A DNA stretch of 64,000 nucleotides. Source: Linepithema humile (Eukaryota > Arthropoda > Insecta > Hymenoptera > Formicidae). The DNA lies in NCBI RefSeq assembly GCF_040581485.1, contig NC_090129.1, positions 14,581,501-14,645,500 of the forward strand. The letters run 5' to 3'. The stretch's first letter is position 1. Each line of letters opens with the position of its first letter. This document shows positions 8,839-20,057 of this stretch, piece by piece. Below the pieces are notes generated by a model. It was not told the origin of the DNA. It saw only the letters and a list, made by a program, of their open reading frames with translations, and ran no database searches. The position numbers and the translations under genes were made by a program.

Positions 8839-10077
8839 TGAAACCGTGTGAGCTTCGGCGGACGCGGAGTAGCTTGCCGGAATCCAGGTTCGGTCGGTTG
8901 GGGGTATGCCAAATAAACCAAATGCTCGTTTATAATAAATGTAACAAAACAGTGTTTATTCAGAAAGATGTAGATATGGTTTGTCTCGAATGATCTGCTT
9001 CAATGCTCGTGTATACATGCGAAGCGTGTGCAAGATGAATTCGAAAGAGCATACAAAATAGCCAAATATCGGTGAAATAATTAACAAGTGATAGCGAAAT
9101 AGTTCTTTAAAGCGGCGTGGAATAAATACAGAGTAGCGTGGAGATAAATGCGAAGTATCGTTAATGGTGAAATAATTATTTGAGCGGCGGTGGAATAATT
9201 ATTTAAGGTGGCGAAAAATAAATGCGAAGTATCGGCAATAATGAAATAATTATTTGAGGCGACGGTGGAATAATTATTTAGTATGACGTGAGGCGTCCTG
9301 GTTCGGTCGGCGAGAGCGCAAGCGCGGGCGATCGTGTCGCAACGGTTGGTACAAGACGGAGCGCTTGTCGGTGAGTGCGTTCGTAGTATCGCGAGTCTGT
9401 TCGATCGTAGATCGATGCGGACTATTCGGCGGCGCGGATTGGTCGACGCGGTTTTGCTTGCCGGACGGATTACGGTTTTGAAATCCCGGCGAATAAACGC
9501 GATATCAGGACTTAGGCTGCCGATTACGCTCGGCGGGAGTACGAGGATGCTCGTACGAAGGCGGAATTTTAGAACGGCGACTTAGCTAGGTACGCGGAAA
9601 TGCCCGCAATACGAAGTTCGGTGGCCTAGAGGAGCCAAGTACGCTCGGCGGGTATACGAATAGATTCGTATGCGGGAGTCAAGAATACCGAGGACGCTCG
9701 GCGGTACACGAGGATACTTGTGTGCTGGAACAGGTATAAAGAAAAACCGAGTATGCTCGGTTTGGAACTACGAGGACACTCGTAGAGGGATGTTCGCTGT
9801 CTATCAGCGAACGGAGTCTGGTGAGAAGACGTACAGCCGGGCGTCTTTTATACCCGACTGGCAGCCGAACGGCTTTGAATCGGCAAGCATCGGCGGTTTC
9901 GGCGGCGAGTCCCCCACAAAACGGAATTTCGGAACGGTCGGGTGTGGGGGATTTTCGGCGGTTGACCGCCGCTGTTTTTGACAAAAAGCTTATCGGCGCT
10001 CGATGCGCCCTTGGTGGGCTACGGACGATGGACGGTCCGTAGCCGTAACGATGCAGCTTGCGGGCTGCACCGTTACA
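8839..10077 (-). mobile_element. Solo LTR, copy 1 (minus orientation)
   Basis: Read on the minus strand the element starts TGTAACGGTGC and ends CACACGGTTTCA. It is flanked by AATA (8835-8838 and 10078-10081; AATAT if the first base is counted with the target). Internally it has TATAAAAG (minus 9852-9845) about 225 bp from its 5' end and AATAAA (minus 8960-8955) about 120 bp from its 3' end, the layout of an LTR promoter and poly(A) site. Between them is an array of short palindromes of the CGAGTACGCTCG type. A second copy with the same ends lies at 15045-21570. No internal coding region is attached, so it looks like a solo LTR. The parent family (Gypsy or BEL) is not determined. Confidence 0.75.
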
Positions 10078-11807
10078 AATATAATATAACATTAATGCAG
10101 AATAATAATAGTAATATGATTATTGTAATGTTTAATCTTTGATTCTTGTTCAAACTCTACTCAATTCTTTTTTTTTTTTTTATTTTTTCGACTTTATTTT
10201 CGGTTTATTTCAATATTTGTTCAACTTTGTGTTAATTATTTAACTCGCGGGACTTGAGATTGGCTATTTTGCTTTACCGCGTATGTACCTAAGTCTTTCT
10301 ATGACTTATTTTTAAAATGCACCAACTTGTGCAACAACACATCCGTTCACTACGAATTCTTAATAATTATTTTTAAAAGCACTAACTTGTGTGCAACCGT
10401 TTACTTTTTCGAGTCTTTTCTTGTAGATTTATAGAAGAACTGGTGAGTAACTGAAGAGGAACTATTACTACTTTGAAATTACTATTGACAATTCTCTTCT
10501 GAAACTGTTTGCAAGTGCGGGGATACGCGTATATATAGGCCCTTGCTCGGTCGTTCAGTGGAGGGGACGATGCGCCTTGCGCGTCACGCTTCATGATGAT
10601 TGGATTATGATTTTAATGACGGGGGTATCTCCGCCTATTAATTTTTTACTGAGCGAATCAGAGCGTACTGGAAGGGCTTATCGCCTTGCCTCGTATTAGT
10701 TACATAGGCAGCTCGCTCTTGAGCGAGCCATTGGAGGGGGTACTTTGCCTTGCTTCCTGACAACTTTCTTCTTCTTATCCTTATCTTTATAAAATAACTT
10801 TCTGCCTTTGGCGGCATGTTCGCTCCTTATCTTTATCTTCTTGCAACAATTGATAAGGAGTCGGACCTATGCGTCGGCTCCTGATAACATTCTGTATCTT
10901 ATCCTTATCTTTATAAAATAACTTTCTGCCTTTGGCGGCAAGCAAATGGAGTGGGTCTATTCGTTAGCTCCTGATTATCATTTACTTCCTATCTAATCTT
11001 CTTTTATCTTCTTGCAACAGTCGGCAAGCAAAAGGAGTCGGACCTTATCGTCAGCTCCTGATAATTTTCTGTCTCCTATTTTTATCTTCTTCTTCTCTTC
11101 TTATCTTTATCTTTTATAAAATACATTCTGCCTTTGGCGGCAATCAAGTGGAGTGGGTCTATGCATCACCTTCACATTCTAATGACTGCCACTATCAGTA
11201 AAATGGAGTGGGTTTCTGCGTCACCTCCTAATGACTTTCCTTCCTTAGCTTTACTTCCTCATTTTGACTTTAATTATTTCTTCCGTCCTTAGCTACTTCT
11301 CATTTTAACTTTTATTAATTCCGTCCTTAGCTACCTTGCAACTTTCTTTTAATTATAGAGGCCTTGGGCTCATTGTAAATCTTCCTTAGCTACTTCTTTC
11401 AATTTTATTAACTTTTCTTGTTATCTCCCTCAGCTACTTCTTATTTTCTTGAGGCCTTTGCCTATTGCTTGTTTTAATTTTAACTTTACTTTGACCTTTA
11501 ATTATTTTTGAGGCTTTATGCCTATTGCAAATTTCATCATGAGCGTTTTATTTATGAGCGTGACACCACTGAACGAGTATTTATTTAGTTATTCAACTGA
11601 CTTCACTTTACTGATTTTACTAAGTCATAAAAAGATGTTGCGGTACATATTAATATATTCATTCTTTCTTTTGTTCTTATTGCAAAATTCAATAATTATA
11701 TTACTTTGACAAAAATTTTCCCCTACTTTAATCTTACTTTAAGATTTTTGAAATTTTCTGGCGTTTTACGCTTACAATATATATATGAAAATTGGCGGGA
11801 CGTTACA
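10078..11807 (-). repeat. Repeat-rich segment, possibly a second LTR-type sequence
   Basis: About 10730-11250 holds a diverged tandem array. Units contain CTTTCTGCCTTTGGCGGCA and a short hairpin phrase of the form GGAGTCGGACC...GGCTCCTGAT, repeated about five times. After that come repeats of CCTTAGCTACTTCT and GAGGCCTTGGGC. On the minus strand the segment begins TGTAACGTCCCGCC at 11807, an LTR-like start directly beside the BEL/Pao remnant. I found no matching end or target duplication, so the LTR call is tentative. No gene is seen. Confidence 0.35.
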
Positions 11808-11814
11808 CCAGTCG

Positions 11815-14429
11815 TGGACACAGCTCACTTCAATTGGAGGCCCATTTGCTGAGGAAGAAGCTTCCCGTTTGTAGTTGTTTCGAGTTGTTTCTGAACGAAT
11901 TGTTTCTGAACCAAGCTCTCCTGGTCCGGTGAATCACCATCGGCAAGAATATCGTCTACGTATGAGTGACGAGTAAGGATAGCCGCCCCCAGCGGAAAGT
12001 GTTTCGATTCGTTCTGCGCCAGTTGACGTAGCGTTGACGTGGCTAAAAAGGGGGTCGACGTTGTTCCGTATGTGACTGTTGTAAGGCAATAATCACGTAC
12101 CTTCTCGGATGGGTTCGCGCGCCACAAAATGCGCTGTAAGTTAGCATCCTTTGAGTGCATCTGGATCTGCCGGAACATCTTGACTATGTCAGCCATGAAC
12201 CCGACTCGAAACAGCCGCCACTTTGAGAGTATCAGCCACAGATCCACCTGTAATCTTGGACCTGGTAAAAGACAATTATTTAGAGTAGTGCTCGAAATTA
12301 GTTGAACATTTCAGCCGATTTCCGCGGTATATGCCTCCTTTCTTCTCCTTACCGCGCGCACCGCAGCCGCTAGGGCCAGCGCCGCCGAGCGTTAGGAGCG
12401 CTTTATTTGACTCACTATCTGATTATAAGTGATTCTTCTTCCTATTTATTAAAATTTTTAAAAATTTATTAAAACTTATTAAAAATAAATTAATTTTTAA
12501 ATTTATTAAGTGAAAATATTTTAATAGATTTCCACGTCATCCATAAGGTACTAATGTTGACGCGTTTTTAAAAAAATGGTTTCCTTAGTAGGCCTACTCT
12601 ACTGAAGATAAAAATAACAAATTCTTAATTTAAAAAAAAATATGAGTTTTTAATTAAATTTTTTTGGCTTTTTATGAGAATGAACAATTGATGCTATATC
12701 TACATTATTATCTACATTATCGTTCTAGAATCCGATCATAAATATCCGCAGCCAAAATCGCGTCAACCTTGGCCGGGACGTTGAACTTCGGGTCGGCCAA
12801 GGTCAAACCGAATAGATGCGTTCACGAGGGGGGTAGCACGTGTCTTGCAGGTAACAAATTCGTTAAATTTTTTAGCACGAGTGTTCGGATGTGCAATGTT
12901 GAGTTGATCGGAGAACGCACGCCCACTCCGATGGACGAAGTGACCGTGCCCGTCTGGATACCCTAAAGGCCCGCGACGGTCACATTGACTCGCTTGCGAT
13001 TCGCGCGCAGCTGTTGTGCCACTCGTTCGGAGACAAACGTAGCTTCAGATCCCAGAGAATTCTGATTTTAACTGATTATTTTGAGTCGCTCTGCAGAATG
13101 ACTTAAGCTGTCGCGAGAAGGGTGGTGTAAGCCGGACGGGAAACGAAGGCGGACACGCTCAAGTTGAGCGCCTTGGTGCTGGAGGCGGAGGCCTCGTTCA
13201 AATTTGCAGTCTTTGGAATCCCCGCGGGTTGAGGCTGGAAGCCGTGAAAAGCGGTGTGATGTTTGCCCGCGCATACCAGGCAACGACCTGTCGTCGGACA
13301 TGCATCGGCATGATGCTCCGCGCGCAGACAATTAAGGCATGCGCCGCATTTCCTCGCTTGCTCGCTCCTTTACGCGACCGTCATCGCCTTGAACTTCGCG
13401 TAGTACAGTAACGCGTAAGCGTCTTGGCAAAGAAGACATTTGCCTTTTCCCTTTGACTTCGCCGTCGAAGCCATGTTGGCGGAGATTCGAGAGCCTTTTG
13501 TGGTTTTCGAACTGTGCGTGGAAGCGGGACGCGCCAATGAATCCTCCAGATTGGCTGCTTTTAATGCCCGTTTGCGGGTTTCAAGAAATTCTTGTAATTG
13601 TCTGAACGTGGGAAATATCCGTGAATCCGCCAGTAAAGTTTCCCAGTGAAGACGCGTGTGAGCATTCAACTTGCTGACCAATAGATGGACCAGCCAATTA
13701 TCCCATTGGTCAACCGGACGTTTCAACGATGTAAACACTCAGATCGATTGATTCACAGTGGCGAGTAAGTGCTTGATCTCCGATGGCGATGACCTTGCAG
13801 CATTTGGACAGGAGAGCACATTGCGCATGTGCACGAAGAGCAGGATTCGCTGCTTGACGTATCGCGCGATGAGGTCGTTCCACGAGCTCTGATACGCGGC
13901 ATCGGTCAGTGGCAGATTCGCGACAATCTTCTTTGCCTCACCAGCAAGGCAGCCCCTCAAGTATTGCAGTTTTTGCATAAAAGGAATGTCAGGTACCTCG
14001 TGCACCAGTGAGCGGAATAAATCCCGAAAGCTTTCCTAGTCGAGCTGCTCGCCGGAAAATTTGGGTAGATTGATTTTAGGCAACTGCATTTGCCTGATGA
14101 GGAGCGACGCGGCCGATTGAGACGCGTCGCTCCTTTACTCCTTCATCTGCATTGAGAGCAATGCCGTAAGAAATTTGTTTTGCACTAGAAAATAATTCTC
14201 CTCGGTAAGAGTAAAAATGTCTTTTGTGCTGTACTCGTGTTGACTAAGTAAGTTCATTGTATTTGAGTAGTTGAAAGTGTGTGCTCTGAAATTGCCGCCA
14301 ATAATCGTAGTACCGCTCTAGGCGCGTTTTAATCTCGATAATCCTAGCCTGCCCGAGTTTTTGCAGGTTCGTCCACATACGGGCAATGTAACCCGACAAC
14401 GACATCTGTTGCTGTATCAACGTGTCCAT
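11815..14429 (-). pseudogene. Decayed BEL/Pao retrotransposon (gag, protease and RT fragments)
   Basis: Read on the minus strand, the gag start (ATG at 14429) encodes a helical N-terminus. The block PKINLPKFSGE and IPFMQKLQYLRGCL..EAKK follows, the classic DUF1759-type gag of BEL/Pao, then a zinc-knuckle region. At about 13060-12965 a protease relic reads GSEATFVSERVAQQLR, with the catalytic DSG triad degraded. At about 12295-11825 the RT palm reads FMADIVKMFRQIQ, YGTTSTPFLATSTL and YVDDILA, so the catalytic DD is still readable. Frames are broken by several stops and shifts (for example near 14244, 14005-13738 and 13068). RNase H and integrase are missing. About 12300-12750 looks like non-retroviral insert, including a repeat shared with 55.8 kb. 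The element is dead. Confidence 0.8.
12530..12605 (+). repeat. Interspersed repeat, copy A
   Basis: The sequence TTCCACGTCATCCATAAGG followed by TACTAATG, GACGCG, a poly(A/T) run and AGTAGGCCTACTCTACT is matched with substitutions at 55773-55850. It lies within the break between the RT and protease fragments of the BEL/Pao relic, so it is probably part of a later insertion. Confidence 0.4.
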
Positions 14430-15044
14430 TCTTGTGTTGTGGGTCCAGAGAACCACAACCAATTTTTAATTAATAAAATAGTATAAAAATATATATCACA
14501 TAATATCATATAAGAACGCTGACGATTCAGTGCATTTCCGGTTCGTACGAGACACCGGAGAATCGTGCAGTAAATCGAAACCTAATTTGTTCCTAACGTA
14601 AAAACGCTGACAAACTACCAGAAATTCGTCAGCACGTTTAATCAAAACTTTCAAAGCTGCAATCAATTGCAGTTTTGTGATTATAAAATCGCCGTCGCAA
14701 GACTACGACGGCACACAGTGTGATATTTTTGCAATCTAGGTGGACAAAATTAAAAAAACTTATAAAATCATAAAATTATGAAAAAATCACATTTTGAAGG
14801 TAAATATATTTATTTAAAGTCTCCATAATTACTTTTTCATAAAAATTAAAAAAACATGAAAACTCGATTCGAAACTTCCGTTTCTTGGATTGCAAAAAAA
14901 AAGCACTTATGGATATGCGTCATTTATCTTAATTTTATTAACCGGTAGCATTCCCAGTAAACATTTGATATCCTATGTACATAAAATATCCATAATGTGA
15001 AAAAAATGTACTGTATATACTATGTACATACATATGATATACGC
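14430..15044. other. No gene; BEL/Pao leader remnant and TACATA-type repeat
   Basis: 14463-14745 may be the leader or LTR remnant of the BEL/Pao element, upstream of its gag; no LTR pair could be matched. 14955-15044 contains TATCCTATGTACATA and related words of the tandem array that resumes at 21571 on the other side of the solo LTR insertion. Confidence 0.35.
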
Positions 15045-16035
15045 TGAAACCGTGTGAGCTTTCTCGGACGCGGTATAGCTCGCCGGAATCCGGGTTCGTT
15101 CGGTTGGTACGTCAAGAGAGAATGCACGTGAATGTTGATAATAAATAAGAAATGTGTTTTATTCAAATAATGAGTCTGATGACTGTGTGTACATGCGATG
15201 TATGGTTGCGATAAATGCACTCGGTGTAGTTTGCATAAATGTGATGTATGATTGCGATAAATGTACTTGGTGAAATTTGTATAAATGAGATGTATGATTG
15301 CGATGCGAGAAGAGTATAAAGGTACGGCGAAATGAATATAAAAGTACGGCGAAATGAATATAACAGTACGGCGAAGTATGATCGGTTTTGACGTGAGGCG
15401 TCTTAGACCCCTATTCTGTAAGCCTTAACGATGTTGTTATGTAACGATTGTCATTAACGAATGACTTTTCTTATTCTGTAAATAATAACTGTTGTTAATT
15501 AATGATAAAATGGCGACGAAATTGTCGTAAACTTAACAACAACCAAAGAGGTGTTGTTAAATGAAATGATGTCGTTATAAGATACATTTTAACCTATAAT
15601 ATTGAGATCCTGCCACTACTATGATACACCCGCATGACAAGTCGAAATTTTGTTTATGCGAATTAATAATACATCGGTTTTCGATAAAAAAAAAGGAGTT
15701 GATTTCAAATAACGTAAGTCCGCTGTATTTAATACTGCTGTAAGTAATTAATTTTGAAATTATTGTTTAACTATAGACATATGAAATTATTTTTTGTAAA
15801 ATCAAACTTGTTTAAGATAATTTACAATTTGCAACAGAATTTGAGATAAAAACCAATTCATAACTTTATTAATGAGAAACGTTATTATTAATGTGCAATT
15901 ACTTTTTTTCTCTTTTCAACAATTAAAGAACCATTTTTTTTACTTGTGTTACTTTTCTCGCAGATATGTGTAAATTACATATCACACACGCATACACAAA
16001 TAAAAAAAATTATTTTTTACAATTATAATAAAAGG

Positions 16036-17951
16036 ATGAACGTGAATCGAGTATTAATTGAGGCAATATTACACGAATTACAAAATCGGTGAGCGTTTCA
16101 ATATGTGTTTATTAAATATAATAAATATGTGTTAAAATTAAATATGAATATATAATATATATATTTACATTCCGATATAGATATATAGTATGTTATTGCT
16201 CACACGTGTGTGTATTTTATGTGTATATAATTTATTCTAGACAAGAATTAAGGAGATTGAATAGAAACTTGAGAGATGCAAGTAATCCATTTGAAACTCC
16301 AGAAGAATTATTTAAAAAATTATACCGGTTGGATGTACAGACTGCTCAAGATCTATTTAATGAACTTCTACCATTTCTTAATCAAGGTCGAAGAAATACA
16401 AGCATTCCATCAGTCCTTCGATTTTTTTCAACAATAACAGTTTTAGCTCATGGAAGTTATCAAAAGCCTGTTGCTCAAGATAAATCTGTTGCCTGTTCTC
16501 AATCAACTATTAGCAGGCATCTTCATGAAATAATAAACATGATGGTAAATCATTTAGGTAACAGGTATATAAGATTTCCTCAAACTTTGGAGGAAATAAT
16601 TATGATAAAACAGGGATTTTTTGCAAAACATGGCATACCGGGAATTGTAGGTTGCATTGATTGCACACATGTGAAAATAGTGCCACCAAGTTTCAGGCAG
16701 CTTGGATATCCACCCAACGTTTTTCTTAATCGAAAGAACTTCTACAGCTTAAATTGTCAGTTGGTTAGTTATTTTGCTTTTTTCATATATATACTGAAAA
16801 AATATTTTAAGGAACTATTTGATTTTTGTTGAATAATTTTCAAACGATAGTAATTTTGTAATAAAAAATTGTATAACTTTCTAAAAAAAATATTTTTAAA
16901 AACCAATCACAAAGTGGAAGAGCATCGAGAGCCGACGCTAGATATTCGTTCGAAACTTAATATTTAAATCTCTCAAAGAGAATATTTTCGTCTGTATAGA
17001 CATATTAGAGTTTTGTACACTGATCTCAAATCGAGATACATATCGTGTACGAAATAAAGTACAATGATCTCCATATTCGGAGAATCAAATTTGTACAATA
17101 GGAAATATTGAAAGGAAGAAGGAAAGATGAGAGAAAAATAATCAGGGCGCGAGTGGCCAAGCCGGGACTTGAACCCGGGTCTTTCACTTTTCCGAGCGAC
17201 TGTTCTTACCACTAAACTACTCGGACCCCACGAATATCTAGCGTCGGCTCTCGATGCTCTTCCACTTTGTGATTGGTTTTTAAAAATTGTGAGCCTTATT
17301 CTTTATAAATATTTTTAAAGTTCTAAACCTTTATTTCCAAACATATTGTGCAGATTTAATTATCTTTTTTTAATTTAAAACTTGAAAATGCTTTTTTAAA
17401 AAAGTTAATATGATTTTCTATTATAAAATTACAGCCATATGTCTTTTTTTTTAAAGAAAAACCAAACAGTTGTATAATTTTTTTTAAATATGTTAAAAAA
17501 ATTGATTATTTTAGATTTGTGATGTAAACAAAAAAATATTGGCTGCAGATGCTCGATATCCTGGCAGCGTTCATGATGCAGCAATTTGGACCATGAGTAA
17601 CATAAAAACCTTTTTACATAATAATTTCATAGAAGGTGATGAAGCAACGTATCTTGTTGGGGATTCCGGATATCTATTGTTGCCCTATCTGTTAACACCA
17701 ATAAGAGGTGCAGAACCAAACACTCCAGAAGGATTATACACAAGAACACATCAACAAATTAGGAATTGTATTGAAAGAACCAATGGATTATTAAAAGGTG
17801 TATGGCGGTGCCTACATCCAGATCGTGTATTGCATTACCATCCAACTTTTGCTGCACAAATTTTCTATGTCTGCGTAATACTCCATAACATAATGAGAAT
17901 ACGAAATATACCTGGTAAGATGTAAATGTATTAATTAATTAGATAAATAAG

Positions 17952-17999
<48 letters not shown>

Positions 18000-18165
18000 A
18001 ATATATAATTATTATTATTTTTTAGTTGATAATGATCTTGTTATTAATATAATGGAAAACAATGAAGATGTAAACAATGATGAAAATAATGAAATAAATG
18101 ATATACAACTTTTACACAGAGGACAGCTTGTGAGGAACAGAATTATACATGACTTTTTTATGTAA
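16036..18165 (+). CDS. HARBI1-like: HARBI1-like Harbinger transposase (spliced, 371 residues)
   Basis: Exons are 16036-16088, 16241-16763, 17515-17914 and 18026-18165 with GT/AG introns; the joined length is 1,116 nt and open. DDE-type motifs appear in order: GCIDCTHVKI near residue 154, ICDVNKKILAADARYPGSVHDAAIW after the second splice, GDSGYLLLPYLLTP, and RNCIERTNGLLKGVWRCL near residue 277. These are the DDE_Tnp_4 signatures, with D and E catalytic residues present. The length fits the family's usual 350-370 residues. The N-terminus has the usual helical region with a helix-turn-helix-like TISRHLHEI segment. Intron 2 (751 nt) contains a nested inverted-repeat element with a tRNA-like sequence. 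Intron 3 holds a (TA)n run. Activity would require the companion Myb-like protein encoded on the other strand. Confidence 0.85.
16893..17285. mobile_element. Terminal-inverted-repeat element in transposase intron 2
   Basis: An inverted repeat of about 50 bp begins AAAACCAATCACAAAGTGG on the left (about 16898) and is mirrored at 17220-17285. It includes AGCATCGAGAGCCGACGCTAG on both sides (with no mismatch that I can see). The interior (about 290 bp) is non-coding apart from the tRNA-like segment. The ends fall in TTTTTAAA, so the target duplication is unclear. The near-identity of the arms suggests a young insertion. Confidence 0.75.
17152..17228 (-). other. tRNA-like sequence with Pol III A and B boxes
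   Basis: On the minus strand TAGTTTAGTGG matches the A-box consensus TRGYNNARNGG and GGTTCAAGTCC matches the B-box consensus exactly. They are spaced as in a tRNA, with a CCGGG/CCCGG T-stem. CCGAG near the 5' end can pair with CTTGG near the 3' end, and that CTTGG is followed by an encoded CCA. An encoded CCA would fit a retrotransposed tRNA or tRNA-derived SINE head, although it could be chance. The anticodon arm is not convincing, so this is called tRNA-like and not a functional tRNA. Confidence 0.55.
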
Positions 18166-18940
18166 TATTTAGCACAAGTAAACATTATTAAAATTAAAAA
18201 ATAGACAATATTTTATTTGCAAAATAACATTTTATTAATGTTCTAGGAAATAACAAAACAAAATGGAGTGTTTTTTAAGCGTTACTGAAATACTATTTTT
18301 TAAACTTGAGGTATGCAAAATATAAAAACTATTTAAGTAGAATTTTATGCAAAAGTTGTAAGTAATATCTAATTTTAATAAGTAATAAGTATTTGCTAAC
18401 TTTCATTAATAAATTAATTTTATTTGATATAAAAATCAGTGACAGAGAATTAGCACCTAGATTTTATTTAGCTTTAGTACATAACTTATTGACACAACTT
18501 TGCATTTTGCGTATTTTGCATACCTGTAGAACTTCAAACTTACGACATTTTCGTAATTTGCTATAATTGCACTATAATTATTGCGACAATGCAATGTAAC
18601 GCATGAAATAATAACATAAAATAAACAACATTTATAGAACAATCTTGTTACTTTTTTATAAGTTACTTTAGTCAATAAAAGAACTATTTTAGAGATCGAT
18701 TTACATAAAAACAACATAAAAACACATGTCTACAATTAATATCAAAATGTAATTATGAAAGAATATATTAATTGACTTTTTGGCTATAATACTTAAAGTT
18801 ATAAAAATTAAATTTCCTTTATCAATAAACAATATTAATAATTATTGAAATTAAATTTCCTTTATCAATAAATAATATTAATATTTGTGAAAATTAAATT
18901 TTTTTAATCAATAAATAATATTAATCTTTATGAAATTAAT
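17956..18940. repeat. (TA)n run and 43-bp tandem repeat
   Basis: A (TA)n microsatellite fills 17956-17997 in the last transposase intron. Downstream of the transposase, 18166-19095 has no gene except a 43-bp unit (AATTAAATTTCCTTTATCAA and flanks) repeated about three times at 18804-18940. Confidence 0.7.
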
Positions 18941-19095
18941 AAAATGATTTAAATAGTATAAATAATAAAATTCTGAAAGATTGTCAAATAAAAAAAACAG
19001 TTGCATCAGAAAAAAACCATATTAGTAATGACAAAATTATGCAGAAACAATCTTTTGAAGAAACTTTACTTAAAACCAATCTCTTAAAGAAATAA

Positions 19096-20057
19096 TTATT
19101 CTGAATCGGAACTTATAACAAATATATGGTTTGGATATTCCATTTTCAGTTTTAGTTTTTCTAATTTTAATCGTCTTGCTTCATATAACTCTACATTCTT
19201 AAGATGGTTACGTATTTCACATAGAACTTCAAATTGTGAAGTTTCTTTAACATTACTGTTGTCCACAAGTTGTTGTAAGCATCCAGTTAGACTTTTACTT
19301 TTTTTATTAGAAGTTTGTTTCTGCATAATTTTTTCGCTATCACATTTAAATTTTTTTTTAGATCTTTCAACAACTTTATCATTGCTTATGTCAACAAGAT
19401 CTAACTGACTAGGATTATCAATATTTGTAATAGGTATAGCTGCATTGTTATGTTCTAGAAGTCTCAGATTTACAGTCGGATTATCTTCCATCATTTCTTC
19501 TTCTTCCTGTATGTCAACTACTTGTACATGTTGATCAACTAAAAAATAATTTTGAAATTGTTTATAATTTTTATATATTTTTAATGTAGAATAAATTGCT
19601 TCTTACCTATTCCAAATTGTGCTATATTATTTATTCCGTCCACAACCACGTTACCAATAATATCTAATAATATATTTTCTAAATCACTTAATAATTTTAT
19701 TTTATTTTCTTTATTTCCAGTTTCTTGTTGTGCTAGTTTTAATTCACGAGCCTTACTTTTCACTTGAGATTTCCAGTATGTAAATATCTATATAAAAAAA
19801 CAATAAATATTATGTAACAAATTATAAATTAGTTTATTGAAATTTACCCTTTTCCATTCTTGAGTTGATTTCACTGGCCCTCCAGAGGCATTTAGTTTTT
19901 CGCACAGCTTTTGCCAAGATTCATCAATTATATTTGGTTGCGTTGCATCAAATTTATTCTCTCTGAGTGCTTTATTAACACGAAGTTTTTCCAGATACAG
20001 TTCATATTGTCTCCGTGTAGTTTTGGCAGCACGTTTTTTCTTTTCTTCCTTATCCAT
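19096..20057 (-). CDS. Harbinger Myb/SANT-like DNA-binding protein (spliced, 277 residues)
   Basis: Minus-strand exons are 20057-19848, 19787-19607 and 19538-19096; the joined length is 834 nt, open, with consistent phases. Residues 1-100 form a Myb/SANT-like (NAIF1/Zeste-type) trihelix: RRQYELYLEKLRVNKALREN, then IIDESWQKLCEKLNASGGP, then EWKRIFTYWKSQVKSKAREL. The middle is acidic (EEEEMMEDNP), followed by a Lys-rich stretch (RSKKKFKC). The C-terminal 40 residues form a charged helix (YEARRLKLEKLKLKMEY). In Harbinger elements this second protein binds the terminal repeats and helps import the transposase. A further acceptor-like TTTACAG lies directly before the ATG, so a 5'-UTR intron is likely. 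It is convergent with the transposase gene. Confidence 0.8.

Noticed and set aside
9334..10092. Several ORFs of 80-140 codons on both strands
   Set aside because: They lie inside solo LTR copy 1, are Gly/Arg-rich from its palindromic array, and have no counterpart ORF preserved in copy 2.
10730..11250. CRISPR-like array
   Set aside because: Units are diverged, of unequal length and lack constant repeats with unique spacers; the context is eukaryotic retroelement sequence.
16973..17212. Minus-strand 79-codon ORF in the transposase intron
   Set aside because: It spans the tRNA-like core of the inverted-repeat element; the reading is incidental.
17152..17228. Functional nuclear tRNA gene
   Set aside because: Pol III boxes are present, but the anticodon arm does not form convincingly and the sequence is inside a mobile inverted-repeat element.
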